64,000 nucleotides of DNA from JABURQ01 sp029243145 (GTDB lineage Bacteria; Planctomycetota; Planctomycetia; Planctomycetales; Planctomycetaceae), in NCBI GenBank assembly GCA_965660145.1, contig CBFHYX010000005.1:62001-126000 (forward strand), read 5' to 3'. The notes below the pieces were generated by a model. That model saw only the letters and a program-made list of their open reading frames with translations, had not been told where the DNA came from and made no database searches. A program made the translations under genes and the position numbers. Of the stretch, positions 16,388 through 26,478 are shown piece after piece. The first letter of the stretch is position 1. Every line of letters begins with the position of its first letter.

Positions 16388-17179
16388 TCATTTTTTGAGT
16401 AAGTCGAGAATTTCGGCTTTCAGCGCGGCGTTGACAGAAAAACCATTCCCTGAATAAATGGTTTCTTCTCCATTCCAATCCAGCCAGGAACCACCTGCTT
16501 CTCGCACGATCGGGACTAATGCCGCCGCATCCCAAGGGCTCAATTCGGGATCAATCATCACTTCCGCACGCCCCGTCGCCACCAGAATATGACCGTAACA
16601 ATCTCCCCACCCTCGCGACATGCGACACTTCTTCATCAACGTCTCCAGAACTTCGGGACGCCCGATTCGCGCAAATCGTTGAGGCTCTGTAAAGCAAAAA
16701 ACAGACTGAGACAGATCACCGGTCTCACTCACTGTGGTTCTTCGAGGTTCGGCATCGCCGATTTGCCACCAAGTCCCCAAACCGTCTGCCGCGTAAACGA
16801 CTTCATTTAGTGCGGGAAATCTTGCCACTCCCAAGACGGTACGCGAGTCGTACTCTAATCCAATCAGTGTCCCAAAAAGAGGCACTCCTTGAACAAATGG
16901 CTTAGTTCCATCAACGGGATCGAGAATCCATCGATATCCATTCTTGGAATCCAACGTGCCAAACTCTTCTCCTAAAATTCCATCATCAGGAAAGGTAACG
17001 GCTAACCGATCACGAATGAGTTGTTCCGCGCCTTTATCTGCAGCCGTTACGGGAGATTCATCAGCTTTGAGATCGACGTTTAAATCGACTTTCTGATAAT
17101 AACCGAGAATCAATTCCTGTGCTTCGAGAGCAACAGACAGCGCAAACTGAAGGCGTTCTTCCAGAGTTTGAGAGTCCAT
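16388..17179 (-). CDS. Inositol-monophosphatase-family phosphatase (histidinol-phosphatase-like)
   Basis: 263-residue Mg-dependent, Li-sensitive-type phosphatase. It shows GEEFG (first metal Glu), DPVDGTKPF at about 85-93 (metal ligands), and SPWDAAALVPIVREAGG near 214-230, the IMPase C-terminal signature. DPVDGTKPFVQG and the WGDCYGH segment resemble the HisN-type histidinol-phosphatase subgroup more than the inositol enzymes, but a related sugar or nucleotide phosphatase role is possible. ATG 17179 has GAGGAA 8 nt upstream. Transcribed after the LarA-like gene (122-bp gap). Confidence 0.82.
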   Translation of the reverse strand: MDSQTLEERLQFALSVALEAQELILGYYQKVDLNVDLKADESPVTAADKGAEQLIRDRLAVTFPDDGILGEEFGTLDSKNGYRWILDPVDGTKPFVQGVPLFGTLIGLEYDSRTVLGVARFPALNEVVYAADGLGTWWQIGDAEPRRTTVSETGDLSQSVFCFTEPQRFARIGRPEVLETLMKKCRMSRGWGDCYGHILVATGRAEVMIDPELSPWDAAALVPIVREAGGSWLDWNGEETIYSGNGFSVNAALKAEILDLLKK

Positions 17180-17301
17180 TCAGTCAATTCCTCGTGCAGT
17201 TGATAAGGCAAGAATTGGGAAAAACCAGTTCCAGAAAGCCAATCTAACGTGCAACCTGAAGGATTTCTACGCAAGAGGTGACAGATGAAACTGCCAGCAG
17301 A

Positions 17302-18546
17302 TCACTCACCTTCCAATCGATATAACATTTCCCCTGCTTTAGGAACCAGCAAGATTCCTTCATCTTCCCGGTTGGCATAATCTGTGGGATCGATGGTCGC
17401 GGGATCACGATAACCGAGGTTGATCGATTCACAAACTTCACGCGGAACCTTCGATGCCAGAGTTACCTTGACGCGACATTTCTCCACACCATTCTCAAAG
17501 GTTCCCCCTCCACGAACATGGGTGGAATGGGCCAGCACTCCCCAAGGAACATGCTTGAATTGTTCCCATTGTTGTGTGAAATAATCTCGGCAGTGATACC
17601 CAATTTTGTGAATCCACTCTCCATGTGCAATTGAGATTTCGTCAAGATGTGGGGCATAGATGATCAGTTCACCGCCATCCGCGACCACCGGCTCAAGTTT
17701 ATACATACATTTGCCAGCCGTCCAAAGTTCGTCGTACATTTCAGGAGAGCACGAAAGAACGGTGTTAAATGCTTTCGGTTTCCGTTCGATATGAACCCTT
17801 GCCGAGAGATCGGCTGCCTGATCCCAAGCTTCCTCAGGAGTTCCAAAGAACAGGTCGTAGATTTCGGCCTTGCCGTTGACGACAAAAGCCAGGCATCGCT
17901 TTTCTTGTTCGATCATGGCCGCAGAACGATCCACGACATTCCGAACGGGAGTCCCCTTGACGCCAATGATTCCGACATTGGTAATCAATGCCCCCAACCA
18001 ATGGAAGAAATTCAGCAGACGAGGCCCTGAAATCCCCGGAAAGAAGTATTTATTGCCTCCTGAAAACCCAACCACTTCATGAGGAAACACGGGGCCTACT
18101 ATCATGAGGCGGTCATAATCCTTGATGCGAGCATTCACTTCGACGGGAACTTCCAAAGTCAAGACGCCACTGGTGATCTCTGCCGTTTCTTCCTCTGATA
18201 AAGTCCCCAACTCCCAGAGTGCATCGGGATTGTCCCACTCATGATTGAACAATCCGACCTCCGCATACTGAGACTGTCGCTCTGCTGCGGAAATTCCCAC
18301 CAATTTACAGATCGCCTCCTCGCTCATTGCCGGGTGAGTCCCCAGTGCCACAATCAGGTCGAAACGAGTTGCGACACCCGCAAGGTGATCGTGGAGTGAG
18401 CGAAACAGCAGTGGCAGGGGAGCGGTTCGAGTCGCATCGGGAACAATTAGCAGAAGTTTTTGGTCGCGAAAATCGTCTTGAGGCACATTCGCACCAATCC
18501 ACTCTCGGATTTCGGATTCTGACTTAATCGGCAAGTTTTCCGGCAT
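17302..18546 (-). CDS. LarA-like (DUF2088) nickel-pincer racemase/epimerase homologue
   Basis: 414 residues. The N-terminal part has VPDATRTAP and ALGTHPAMSEE (His71), matching the lactate racemase N-terminal domain; FPHEVVGFSGG and FPGISG around 153-172 match the second conserved His block of LarA. Family members interconvert 2-hydroxy-acid stereoisomers with a nickel-pincer nucleotide made by LarB/C/E. Those genes are not in the window, so the cofactor source is unknown, and many LarA homologues act on acids other than lactate. ATG 18546 follows GGAGAGATC. Confidence 0.8.
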   Translation of the reverse strand: MPENLPIKSESEIREWIGANVPQDDFRDQKLLLIVPDATRTAPLPLLFRSLHDHLAGVATRFDLIVALGTHPAMSEEAICKLVGISAAERQSQYAEVGLFNHEWDNPDALWELGTLSEEETAEITSGVLTLEVPVEVNARIKDYDRLMIVGPVFPHEVVGFSGGNKYFFPGISGPRLLNFFHWLGALITNVGIIGVKGTPVRNVVDRSAAMIEQEKRCLAFVVNGKAEIYDLFFGTPEEAWDQAADLSARVHIERKPKAFNTVLSCSPEMYDELWTAGKCMYKLEPVVADGGELIIYAPHLDEISIAHGEWIHKIGYHCRDYFTQQWEQFKHVPWGVLAHSTHVRGGGTFENGVEKCRVKVTLASKVPREVCESINLGYRDPATIDPTDYANREDEGILLVPKAGEMLYRLEGE

Positions 18547-18853
18547 GATCTCTCCGCTCGTCCTGAAACATTAAGAAATGTAGCGTTTGTGTACATTCTA
18601 TAACAAAATGACGCCCTGATCCGCTACTGAGCAACTATTCGGTGAATTCGTCGAAACTTCACAGACCAGAAAACACGTCTCGCATTGCAAATTCGCGCAA
18701 CCGATTTTAGATTAAGAGTTTCGGATTTTTTCGGATTCTCAGCGATGAAGGAGTTCCGAGAGATCATCAAGACAGATTCAATCACGATCACTTCCAGGAA
18801 GCTGATCGTCTACCCAATACCAAGAGCAGTTTCGCTCTCGAAATGGAGTTCCT
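18547..18853. other. Intergenic region between divergent larA-like and SNF2 genes
   Basis: 307 bp. No gene or stable hairpin stands out. It holds an AT-rich stretch near 18595-18610 that could be a promoter for the larA-like gene, and a short CGGATTTTTTCGGATT direct repeat near 18722. GGAGTT just before 18854 serves the SNF2 gene. Confidence 0.45.
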
Positions 18854-21800
18854 ATGTCCCTCTCGGGCCATCTTGCCGAGAAATTTCGTGCTGACATCCG
18901 CTTCCGCGGGGAAGCATATCTGAAATCAGAGCGCGTCGAAATCATCCGCGTGACGGCTGATGAAGTTCATGCCGTTGTCCACGACAGTGTCGATTACCAA
19001 ACGCAACTCTCGCGTGTTGAAGAGAAGTTGCAGATCTTTTGTAGTTGTTCTGCGGGAGCGACAGTTCCCGTTTACTGCAAACACCTCTGGGCAACTTTAT
19101 TGTCGGTTGAAGAAGGAGATTTGATCACAGGGCGGGTGAAAGAAGGCATCGTCCCTCCTTTCACTTACTCCACACCCCAAGTCGATTTCGACAACGAAGA
19201 CTGGGACGACGACCATCCACTCGACTCTCTTCCTCCTCAACGCTCTCCACGGACCGCCACAAAGCCAAGAAAACCCCAGAAAGAAGTCTACACCAAGCTA
19301 CGTGTCTGGGAAGAACAATTAAAAACGATTCGCGAACAAATGGACCCGATGATCACGGGCGCAACGAAAGGCGGACGCGAACGAGAGATCGTCTATGAAG
19401 TTGATGTCGAAAAGAGTTCCGAAACCGGAACGTTGGTTGTTCAAACATCACAACGACAACGTCGGGCAAACGGTCAATGGGGCAAAGTTAAACCACTGAA
19501 AATCAAGAATGGACAACTCGACCAAATCGAGAATGCCGAAGACCGACAACTGCTGGCTTACCTCTCGGGTGGCATGCCCGAAAGAAGCAACTGGTATGCT
19601 CAACAGTCAGAATCTCAAGCGACTTCTTTTCGGTACCGAGTCCCTTACGATCTTTGTACATTGATCTTACCCATGATGTGCAGGACAGGACGCGTCCAGT
19701 ATCTCGATGAATCGATCGATAACGCGGAGCCGCTCGAATGGGATGAGCAGGCTCCTTGGGAACTCTGTCTCACTGTAAAACCCCACGGCGACGAGTGGCT
19801 CGTGGGCACTTCTCTTGTCCGAGGAGAGGACTCACTCGCTCACAAAGATGTGAAGCTTCTGGTTCCCGGTGGTCTCGTGTTTCACGATCAAAGTATAAGC
19901 CTTTTGCGTGACTTTGACGCTTTTGTCTGGGTTGAGCATCTCAATTCAAGCCAATCGCTTCAAATCCCCGTGGCTGATCAACACGATCTTGTTGAACAAC
20001 TTCTAGATATGCCTTCGATTCCCCGAATTGATCTTCCACCAGAATTACAGCTCGAAGAAGTGCAGGGGACTCCCACACCACGTTTGGTGCTAATGACTCC
20101 CACCTCTCTCAAATGGCAACCAGAACGGCTTCGTGGTGAAGTCTTCTTCCAGTATGAAGACGAGGTTGTGCGAGGCTCTTCGGGACGATGGGCAATTGTC
20201 CAACGAGACCGTCAACGCTGCATTATTCGCGACCAAGAAAAAGAAGAAGCTTTCTGGGCACAGCTCCAAGAAGCCGGTATGCGGAGGATTCTCGATCAAC
20301 GAAAAGCGGGGCACGATATCGAAATCTCGGCTCGCCAACTTGGGCCAGCCGTTCGAGAGCTAGTCGAGCACAACTGGGAAGTTCTCGCAGACGGCAAACA
20401 AATTCGAGAAGGGATCCAACCCAGATTTCGACTCAACACCAACATCGATTGGTTCGAGCTGGATGCAGAGATTGAATTTGGAGACGCCAGGATTTCGTTG
20501 CCAAAATTGCTCGCCGCGCTCAATCGAGGCGAAACCACCATTCGGCTTGATGACGGTTCTCTGGGACTGGTCCCGGAACAATGGCTGGAACAGTACGGTC
20601 TGTTAGCGGGATTGGGAGAAAAAGACGGCGACACCCTGAAATTCTCCAAAAATCAAGCGGCCATTCTCGACGCATTGCTCGCTGATCAGCCGGTCGAATT
20701 TGATAAAGCCTTCCTCGATCTGAGGGAACAGTTCGCTTCGTTTAGCTCGATTGAAGAAAAATCGGAACTCGAAACATTCAAAGGAGACTTACGTCCCTAC
20801 CAGCGAGAAGGACTCGGCTGGCTTGATTTTCTTCAGAAGTTCCATTTGGGCGGCTGCTTGGCCGATGACATGGGACTTGGCAAAACCGTTCAGCTTCTGG
20901 CTCTGTTGCAAGAGCGACAGAGTGAGCGAGACGAACCACTTCCGTCTTTGATTGTGGTTCCCAAATCACTGATGTTCAACTGGCGACAGGAATGCGAACG
21001 GTTCACGCCTAATCTTTCGATCATGGAATATTCTGGTCTCAAGCGGGAGGAGCTTCGGCAAGATTTCTCCAAAACAGACATCATTCTGACAACTTACGGC
21101 ACGTTGCGTCGAGACATCATGGTGCTCAAAGATCAACGATTCGATTACATCGTATTGGACGAAGCGCAAACGATCAAAAACAGTTCCTCTCAGATTGCCA
21201 AGGCCTCACGACTGCTCAAGTCAAACCATCGTGTTGCGTTGAGTGGAACTCCCATTGAAAACCACCTTGGAGATCTGTGGTCGATCTTTGAGTTTCTGAA
21301 TCCCGGAATGTTGGGACGAAGTTCGCTATTCAAGTTACACGCCACGAGTAGTGGCGATTCCCAATCAAGACAGGTTCTCGCGCAAGGACTCAAACCCTTT
21401 ATTCTCAGACGAACCAAAAAGGGAGTCGCTCACGAGCTTCCCGACAAATTGGAACAAACCATTCTTTGTGAAATGGGTTCAAAACAACGAGCACTGTATG
21501 ACGAAATGCGTGACCACTACCGACAATCATTACTCGGAATGGTGCAGGAACAGGGCATTTCAAAATCCAAAATGCACGTCCTCGAAGCACTGCTTCGCTT
21601 ACGACAAGTGGCCTGCCATCCAGGACTACTCGATGACGAGCACATTGACGCACCGAGTGCAAAGCTGGATGTCTTGATCCCCGACATTGAAGAATTGATT
21701 CAGGAAAACCATAAAGCCTTAGTCTTCTCGCAATTTACCAGTATGCTTTCTCTGGTCCGTCGCCAGCTCGACGAAAAAGGGATTACCTACGAATATCTCG

Positions 21801-22165
21801 ATGGGAAAACCCGCGATCGCGAACAACGGGTCGAACGCTTTCAGAACGACGATGAATGTAGCTTGTTCCTGATCAGTCTCAAGGCCGGAGGCTTGGGTCT
21901 GAATCTGACGGCAGCCGACTATGTCTTTCTCCTCGATCCATGGTGGAACCCAGCCGTCGAAGCACAAGCCATCGACCGCGCCCATCGCGTGGGGCAAACC
22001 AAGCAAGTCTTTGCTTATCGCTTGATCTGTCGAAATACAGTCGAAGAAAAAATTGCCGAGCTGCAAATTCAGAAGCGAGAGTTGGCAGATTCGATCCTGC
22101 ATGCCGAAGTCGGGAACCCTTTAAAGGACATGTCTGTCGACGATCTGGAGCTACTATTTTCCTAG
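18854..22165 (+). CDS. SWIM zinc-finger SNF2-family helicase/ATPase
   Basis: 1103 residues. An N-terminal SWIM finger has CSC plus CKH ligands (Cys63, Cys65, Cys75, His77). A long middle region (~130-640) is the bacterial SNF2-associated domain. The SF2 core shows DDMGLGKT (Walker A, ~672-679), DEAQ (Walker B, ~769), SGTPIEN (motif III) and GLGLNLTAAD plus DRAHRVGQ (motifs V and VI, ~1020-1048). Such proteins translocate along DNA and are thought to remodel protein-DNA complexes or act in transcription or repair. It stands alone; no nuclease, methylase or other defence partner is adjacent. Confidence 0.92.
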   Translation: MSLSGHLAEKFRADIRFRGEAYLKSERVEIIRVTADEVHAVVHDSVDYQTQLSRVEEKLQIFCSCSAGATVPVYCKHLWATLLSVEEGDLITGRVKEGIVPPFTYSTPQVDFDNEDWDDDHPLDSLPPQRSPRTATKPRKPQKEVYTKLRVWEEQLKTIREQMDPMITGATKGGREREIVYEVDVEKSSETGTLVVQTSQRQRRANGQWGKVKPLKIKNGQLDQIENAEDRQLLAYLSGGMPERSNWYAQQSESQATSFRYRVPYDLCTLILPMMCRTGRVQYLDESIDNAEPLEWDEQAPWELCLTVKPHGDEWLVGTSLVRGEDSLAHKDVKLLVPGGLVFHDQSISLLRDFDAFVWVEHLNSSQSLQIPVADQHDLVEQLLDMPSIPRIDLPPELQLEEVQGTPTPRLVLMTPTSLKWQPERLRGEVFFQYEDEVVRGSSGRWAIVQRDRQRCIIRDQEKEEAFWAQLQEAGMRRILDQRKAGHDIEISARQLGPAVRELVEHNWEVLADGKQIREGIQPRFRLNTNIDWFELDAEIEFGDARISLPKLLAALNRGETTIRLDDGSLGLVPEQWLEQYGLLAGLGEKDGDTLKFSKNQAAILDALLADQPVEFDKAFLDLREQFASFSSIEEKSELETFKGDLRPYQREGLGWLDFLQKFHLGGCLADDMGLGKTVQLLALLQERQSERDEPLPSLIVVPKSLMFNWRQECERFTPNLSIMEYSGLKREELRQDFSKTDIILTTYGTLRRDIMVLKDQRFDYIVLDEAQTIKNSSSQIAKASRLLKSNHRVALSGTPIENHLGDLWSIFEFLNPGMLGRSSLFKLHATSSGDSQSRQVLAQGLKPFILRRTKKGVAHELPDKLEQTILCEMGSKQRALYDEMRDHYRQSLLGMVQEQGISKSKMHVLEALLRLRQVACHPGLLDDEHIDAPSAKLDVLIPDIEELIQENHKALVFSQFTSMLSLVRRQLDEKGITYEYLDGKTRDREQRVERFQNDDECSLFLISLKAGGLGLNLTAADYVFLLDPWWNPAVEAQAIDRAHRVGQTKQVFAYRLICRNTVEEKIAELQIQKRELADSILHAEVGNPLKDMSVDDLELLFS

Positions 22166-22414
22166 CCTGAGCAAGCCCTGGGAGGAGCCTGACCACCAGA
22201 TGACGGACCTAACCTGTGCTGCCTGAACGGGATATTGCGATTACGACAATGCTGCCGGTTACGAAAGAGAGATAACCCCTACAACCGCCTCGGGATATAA
22301 TTTCCGAGTGACGTCGGGTTTTTCCCGTAACAATTAGTTTGCAGATGCCTCTACCCGAATGATATTGCATGAAAGCGGGCTCTGCATCTCCATTTTTCAA
22401 GATATTTGAGTGAC

Positions 22415-23014
22415 ATGTCGTTCACATCAACATCTTCTCAATCTCAATCGACCTCCTCGCGGCTTCTGATGCGTGCTCATCAGAACGACCCCGATGCTTG
22501 GGAACGATTGTTTCATCTCTACGGCCCATTAGTTTATGGGTGGGCGCGTCAGGCGGAACTGCAGCCGCAAGATGCTTCGGACATGGTTCAGGAAGTTTTC
22601 AAGTCGGTATTACTGTCTTTTGACAGTTTCAATATGGAGAGTTTCCGGCAGTGGCTCTGGGTGATTACCCGAAATCATCTCTATAACTGGCACAGAAAAC
22701 AAAAACCAGCACACATGCTCTCCAATGGAGCCACCGAAGAGCCGAACTCTCAAGACTCGGAAAATTTCCCCAACCTCCTGAACCACGACTTCGATCCAGA
22801 TGAAGAACGATCCAAATCAATCTTGCTGAAACGTGCCTTGGAAATGATCGAATCAGATTTTGAACCCGAAACCTGGAAAGCTTTTTGGGAACTCTCCATC
22901 AATAAAAAACCGGTCAACGTCATTTCTAAAGAACTCAACATGAGCGCCGGTGCGGTTCGTCAGGCCAAGTATCGCATTCTGCTGCGATTGCGAGAAGAGA
23001 TTGGACGTCTCTGA
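22415..23014 (+). CDS. ECF-type RNA polymerase sigma factor (planctomycete type)
   Basis: 199 residues from ATG 22415 (an in-frame TTG at 22406 is less likely). Region 2 reads DPDAWERLFHLYGPLVYGWAR ... DMVQEVF (core-binding and -10 recognition), and region 4 near the C terminus has a helix-turn-helix (NVISKELNMSAGAVRQAKYRILLRL). The linker is longer than usual and acidic (~95-130). No anti-sigma gene lies next to it, although the unusual membrane proteins downstream on the opposite strand start far away. Targets unknown. Confidence 0.85.
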   Translation: MSFTSTSSQSQSTSSRLLMRAHQNDPDAWERLFHLYGPLVYGWARQAELQPQDASDMVQEVFKSVLLSFDSFNMESFRQWLWVITRNHLYNWHRKQKPAHMLSNGATEEPNSQDSENFPNLLNHDFDPDEERSKSILLKRALEMIESDFEPETWKAFWELSINKKPVNVISKELNMSAGAVRQAKYRILLRLREEIGRL

Positions 23015-23040
23015 GCAGTCAGTGGTGCCAATCAGGTCAT

Positions 23041-26000
23041 TCATTGCCGGAACGGGACCAATCTCTGAGGCGACAGCGGGGCAGGTTGGTTCCCGTCAGT
23101 TAACGGTCGCATCGGTTGGAAACTATCGAGAATGTATCGCAGCGCATTATCGATGACGAAATTCGTTTTGACCTTGGGTTTAGGATCATTGATCGTTCCT
23201 TTCACATCCACTGCAACCCAGCCGTGAGACGCACTTCTCACAATCTCTCGGACCAATGGAATCATTAACTGCGATTTTGGCGCAATCGAAACAAAGACCA
23301 AATCAACCTTCTCATCGAACCTCACCGTGCCTCGGCCGATCAAACTAAATCCGTTACCAAGTAACGAAATTTGCGAAAATTCGAATTGCTCATTACGGAT
23401 CACAAACTTCAGAAAAGCCTCATCGAAAGCGACGCTATCCGAAGGTGCCGTGATATTTAATGTCTGAAAAATGCGGAGCACCACCGGCAATTCGTACAAG
23501 GCGGCCGGCTTGATCGTCAAACTTCCCTCTCCCACCATGTCTTTGGGATTCTGACCTTTTCCGTTGAGAGTAAGTTGCCCGTTCATGACTCCCTGCAACC
23601 GTGCGGCGCCACCACCTTGACGGCGCAAGTATTCTTCAAGACGTGCTCCGTTGAGCCTCAAAATGGCTTTGTACTGAGTTGGCTCACCGACTAATTGACC
23701 ATAAACATTCCGTCGTTCCGAGCCAATCACAGCTTTCGCATCGACCGACAGCTTACCTCCCAAAAGATAAGCCGTCATATGGGGGGGAAGTTGTTCATCG
23801 GCCTGCTGCTGAATCGCACCAATCATAATCTCGCGATCATTCACCGCAAAAGGACCGGTGATCTGTGTGAGTTGCTGGTTGAGAACAAACGCGGAATCTA
23901 AATTCACGGTCCCCTTCGACTGGGAACGACGGCCATCCCAAATCCCGCGGGAAGAAAACTTGCCGTGGGCATCTTTGACATCCACGCCGACAAACATATC
24001 CATGCCGGCAACAAAACCAGTGAGATCCCAGGCAGCCGTAATGGGAAGTTCAGGACGATTTGCCCCCCGCAGTTCAAACAATGATGCTTCCAGTGTCACT
24101 CGGCCTTCCGGCGCCAATGAATCGAGCCCTTCGGCCATTGTTGTCGGCAGTGCATTGCGAAACTGACGATCAGGAAGTAGGTCTTCGAGGATCAAATCGC
24201 GGAATGTCAAAGTCCATAAACCTTGCGGTTCAAGTTGATACTCGGCAGTCCCCCGAATTTTTGTATCGTCGTGCTTCGCTGAAAATTTCTTGATCTCGAC
24301 ATGGCCGTTCGCGTACGACATTTCTGCTTTGACATCATCGAATGCGTACCGAAATGATTTCAGTAGCAGACCACCTTCTGTCACCTGGATGCTGGGCAAT
24401 TTCACATCAATCATATTACGATCAGGCATCCAGGTAATGATTGACTTCGCAGTGACTCGGCCCGAAGGCGACAATGCTTCCCATAACGAGGGTACAATCC
24501 CACTGACGGCGTGTTCCAGTTGATGATCAATAGGTGCGTCAGACAACAACATGGAAAGTTCTAGTCGGCTATTTCCTTTTTGAGGGTAAACGGTTCCCGC
24601 TGCCGTCAGCACAGCATCCCCGTGCTTGCCTAGCACATCGTGCAGATGCCAGACGTTCTCCTCGGAATCGAACGAAACCTGACCGACCACATCACGGATC
24701 GGGTAGGGAAACTTTTCATATTCAACAGAGGCTTCATAAGCTTTCAAGTTAAGCTGATGACGATATCCGGGACCGGAATCTTTCGGTTTGAAAAGAGAGA
24801 CATGAATATCAGCCTTGCCATGAAGATTCAAACTGCGTAACGCTGTTTGGACTTCAGGCGTACACGCTTCCAGAAATGTTTCATCCAAAGGCAACGATTC
24901 GCACCACATACGAAATTCGGCTTCTCCCCCCTGTTCGGCAGGGCGTGTCGTCCCCGTTAATGTGACGGGGCGCTGGCCAGCTTTTCCACGAAAAAGGTAT
25001 TCATAAATCAGATCGCCGTTGTCCTGCTTCCTGGGAATAATCGACCCGGAAACGGAATGCAATGGGTAGGGAAATTTATTGAATGATCCGGCCCCTTCGT
25101 AGATTTCGTAGGAAACATCTTCCTGTTCCCAGTTTCCGAATCCGTCGTAGAGGAATGTCCCCTTCAGATCCAGTAAACCTGACGGGTTCAATGACTCATA
25201 CATTTTTTGCAAACCAGGTTTCAGCATTCTCTTGAGCTGATCGCTCAGAGGCATCTGCCGGACTGACACCTCGACCTTGCCTGGTGTTGTCAAACCGTGA
25301 ATCTGGAGATCCGCGGAGATATTCAGTTTCGTTTTTCCGTTCACCGCTGTGATATCCCGCACAATTAACTGCTGACGATCAATATAGATCACTCCCTGCA
25401 CTTGTCTTAACGGAAACGGAAGTAAGGCGTGGTCGATTTCCCCCTGTTGAACTTCGACGAGAAACTTATAATCGAGCGGATCTGCGGGTGCTGATTTTGC
25501 CAATCGAAAATTCACCTGCATCTCTCCTGAAATCCCAAAATTGGGAATGTGATCAGGACCAGTCTCGTCGGGCAAGCGATGTCCCACCGTCAAAAGTGGC
25601 ATCGTATCCGTCTCTGAATCGACTTCAGCATATTGGAGTTCCTTGAGTGCGGGTTGTGGCCCATCCTCCAGAGCAGCCTTAAAAGACATCTCATCAGTCA
25701 ACACTTGCGAAGAGCAGACTTCATGCAGTCGATGTTCAATTCGCACCATTTTTTCGCGAGTTTGAGGTTCGACATCAGAGATCAAGTCCAGCAAACTCTG
25801 ATCGACAGGAAGCCCGTTGACATTACCATTGACCTCCCACCGTTCGTGCGCAATATCCCACTCACCTTGCAGTTGCATGGCTCCAATACGGGGCACTGCC
25901 GCAGTCCCCAAGATTTGATAAAGTTTTTGTCCTCCTGGAATACAACGAAAATTTGCATTTCCGATGGATAACTGAGTCGATAAGCCCGTCTCCACATGTT

Positions 26001-26478
26001 CAATTTCAAGACTCACCGACGCGCGGTTTAAGTGAATTTCGGGAAAACCCATTTCCGAGGATGATGATTGCTGCAATGTCTTAAAGACATCAAGATTCCA
26101 AGAGCCATCAGCATGACGAATCGCATTCAAATGGCAGTCTTGAATCAAAATTTTACGAATCACGACCTGCATGTTGTCTCGTAACAAATTCCCATCGAGG
26201 TAGACCACGGCAGACGGAATTTCCAGCAGAGGAGAGGCTTGACCGGGAGCCTGAAAGCTCAACTGGGACAAATAGACACGCGATTGATTTTGCCAATCAA
26301 AATGCGCATCTCCCAGATGAATATTCCAGCCCGGAGCTTTCTCAGAAAGCTGAGAGACGAGTTGATCATATAAGATTTGATCGCTACGGTTCCAAAACCA
26401 CCAGACCGTCCCGGCTGTCCCGACCGCAGCCAACAAGACCATCGCAAGAAACCACTTGATAACACTGCGAATTCTCAT
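23041..26478 (-). CDS. AsmA-like inner-membrane-anchored envelope protein
   Basis: 1145 residues: an N-terminal anchor (residues ~7-29), a very long beta-rich periplasmic region, and a C-terminal block with the features of AsmA-family domains (GQLTLNGKGQNPKDMVGEG ... LLGNGFSLIGRGTVRFDEKVDLVF ... VKGTINDPKP). Members such as TamB, YhdP and AsmA form long hydrophobic grooves and move phospholipids to the outer membrane, so a lipid-transfer role is the best inference. Its ATG overlaps the TGA of the upstream glycosyltransferase by 4 bp, so the two are translationally coupled. Confidence 0.8.
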   Translation of the reverse strand: MRIRSVIKWFLAMVLLAAVGTAGTVWWFWNRSDQILYDQLVSQLSEKAPGWNIHLGDAHFDWQNQSRVYLSQLSFQAPGQASPLLEIPSAVVYLDGNLLRDNMQVVIRKILIQDCHLNAIRHADGSWNLDVFKTLQQSSSSEMGFPEIHLNRASVSLEIEHVETGLSTQLSIGNANFRCIPGGQKLYQILGTAAVPRIGAMQLQGEWDIAHERWEVNGNVNGLPVDQSLLDLISDVEPQTREKMVRIEHRLHEVCSSQVLTDEMSFKAALEDGPQPALKELQYAEVDSETDTMPLLTVGHRLPDETGPDHIPNFGISGEMQVNFRLAKSAPADPLDYKFLVEVQQGEIDHALLPFPLRQVQGVIYIDRQQLIVRDITAVNGKTKLNISADLQIHGLTTPGKVEVSVRQMPLSDQLKRMLKPGLQKMYESLNPSGLLDLKGTFLYDGFGNWEQEDVSYEIYEGAGSFNKFPYPLHSVSGSIIPRKQDNGDLIYEYLFRGKAGQRPVTLTGTTRPAEQGGEAEFRMWCESLPLDETFLEACTPEVQTALRSLNLHGKADIHVSLFKPKDSGPGYRHQLNLKAYEASVEYEKFPYPIRDVVGQVSFDSEENVWHLHDVLGKHGDAVLTAAGTVYPQKGNSRLELSMLLSDAPIDHQLEHAVSGIVPSLWEALSPSGRVTAKSIITWMPDRNMIDVKLPSIQVTEGGLLLKSFRYAFDDVKAEMSYANGHVEIKKFSAKHDDTKIRGTAEYQLEPQGLWTLTFRDLILEDLLPDRQFRNALPTTMAEGLDSLAPEGRVTLEASLFELRGANRPELPITAAWDLTGFVAGMDMFVGVDVKDAHGKFSSRGIWDGRRSQSKGTVNLDSAFVLNQQLTQITGPFAVNDREIMIGAIQQQADEQLPPHMTAYLLGGKLSVDAKAVIGSERRNVYGQLVGEPTQYKAILRLNGARLEEYLRRQGGGAARLQGVMNGQLTLNGKGQNPKDMVGEGSLTIKPAALYELPVVLRIFQTLNITAPSDSVAFDEAFLKFVIRNEQFEFSQISLLGNGFSLIGRGTVRFDEKVDLVFVSIAPKSQLMIPLVREIVRSASHGWVAVDVKGTINDPKPKVKTNFVIDNALRYILDSFQPMRPLTDGNQPAPLSPQRLVPFRQ

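Noticed and set aside
18854..22165. Defence island (DISARM- or SNF2-linked system)
   Set aside because: The SNF2 helicase has no methylase, nuclease or other defence gene beside it; its SWIM finger and domain order match the common stand-alone bacterial family.
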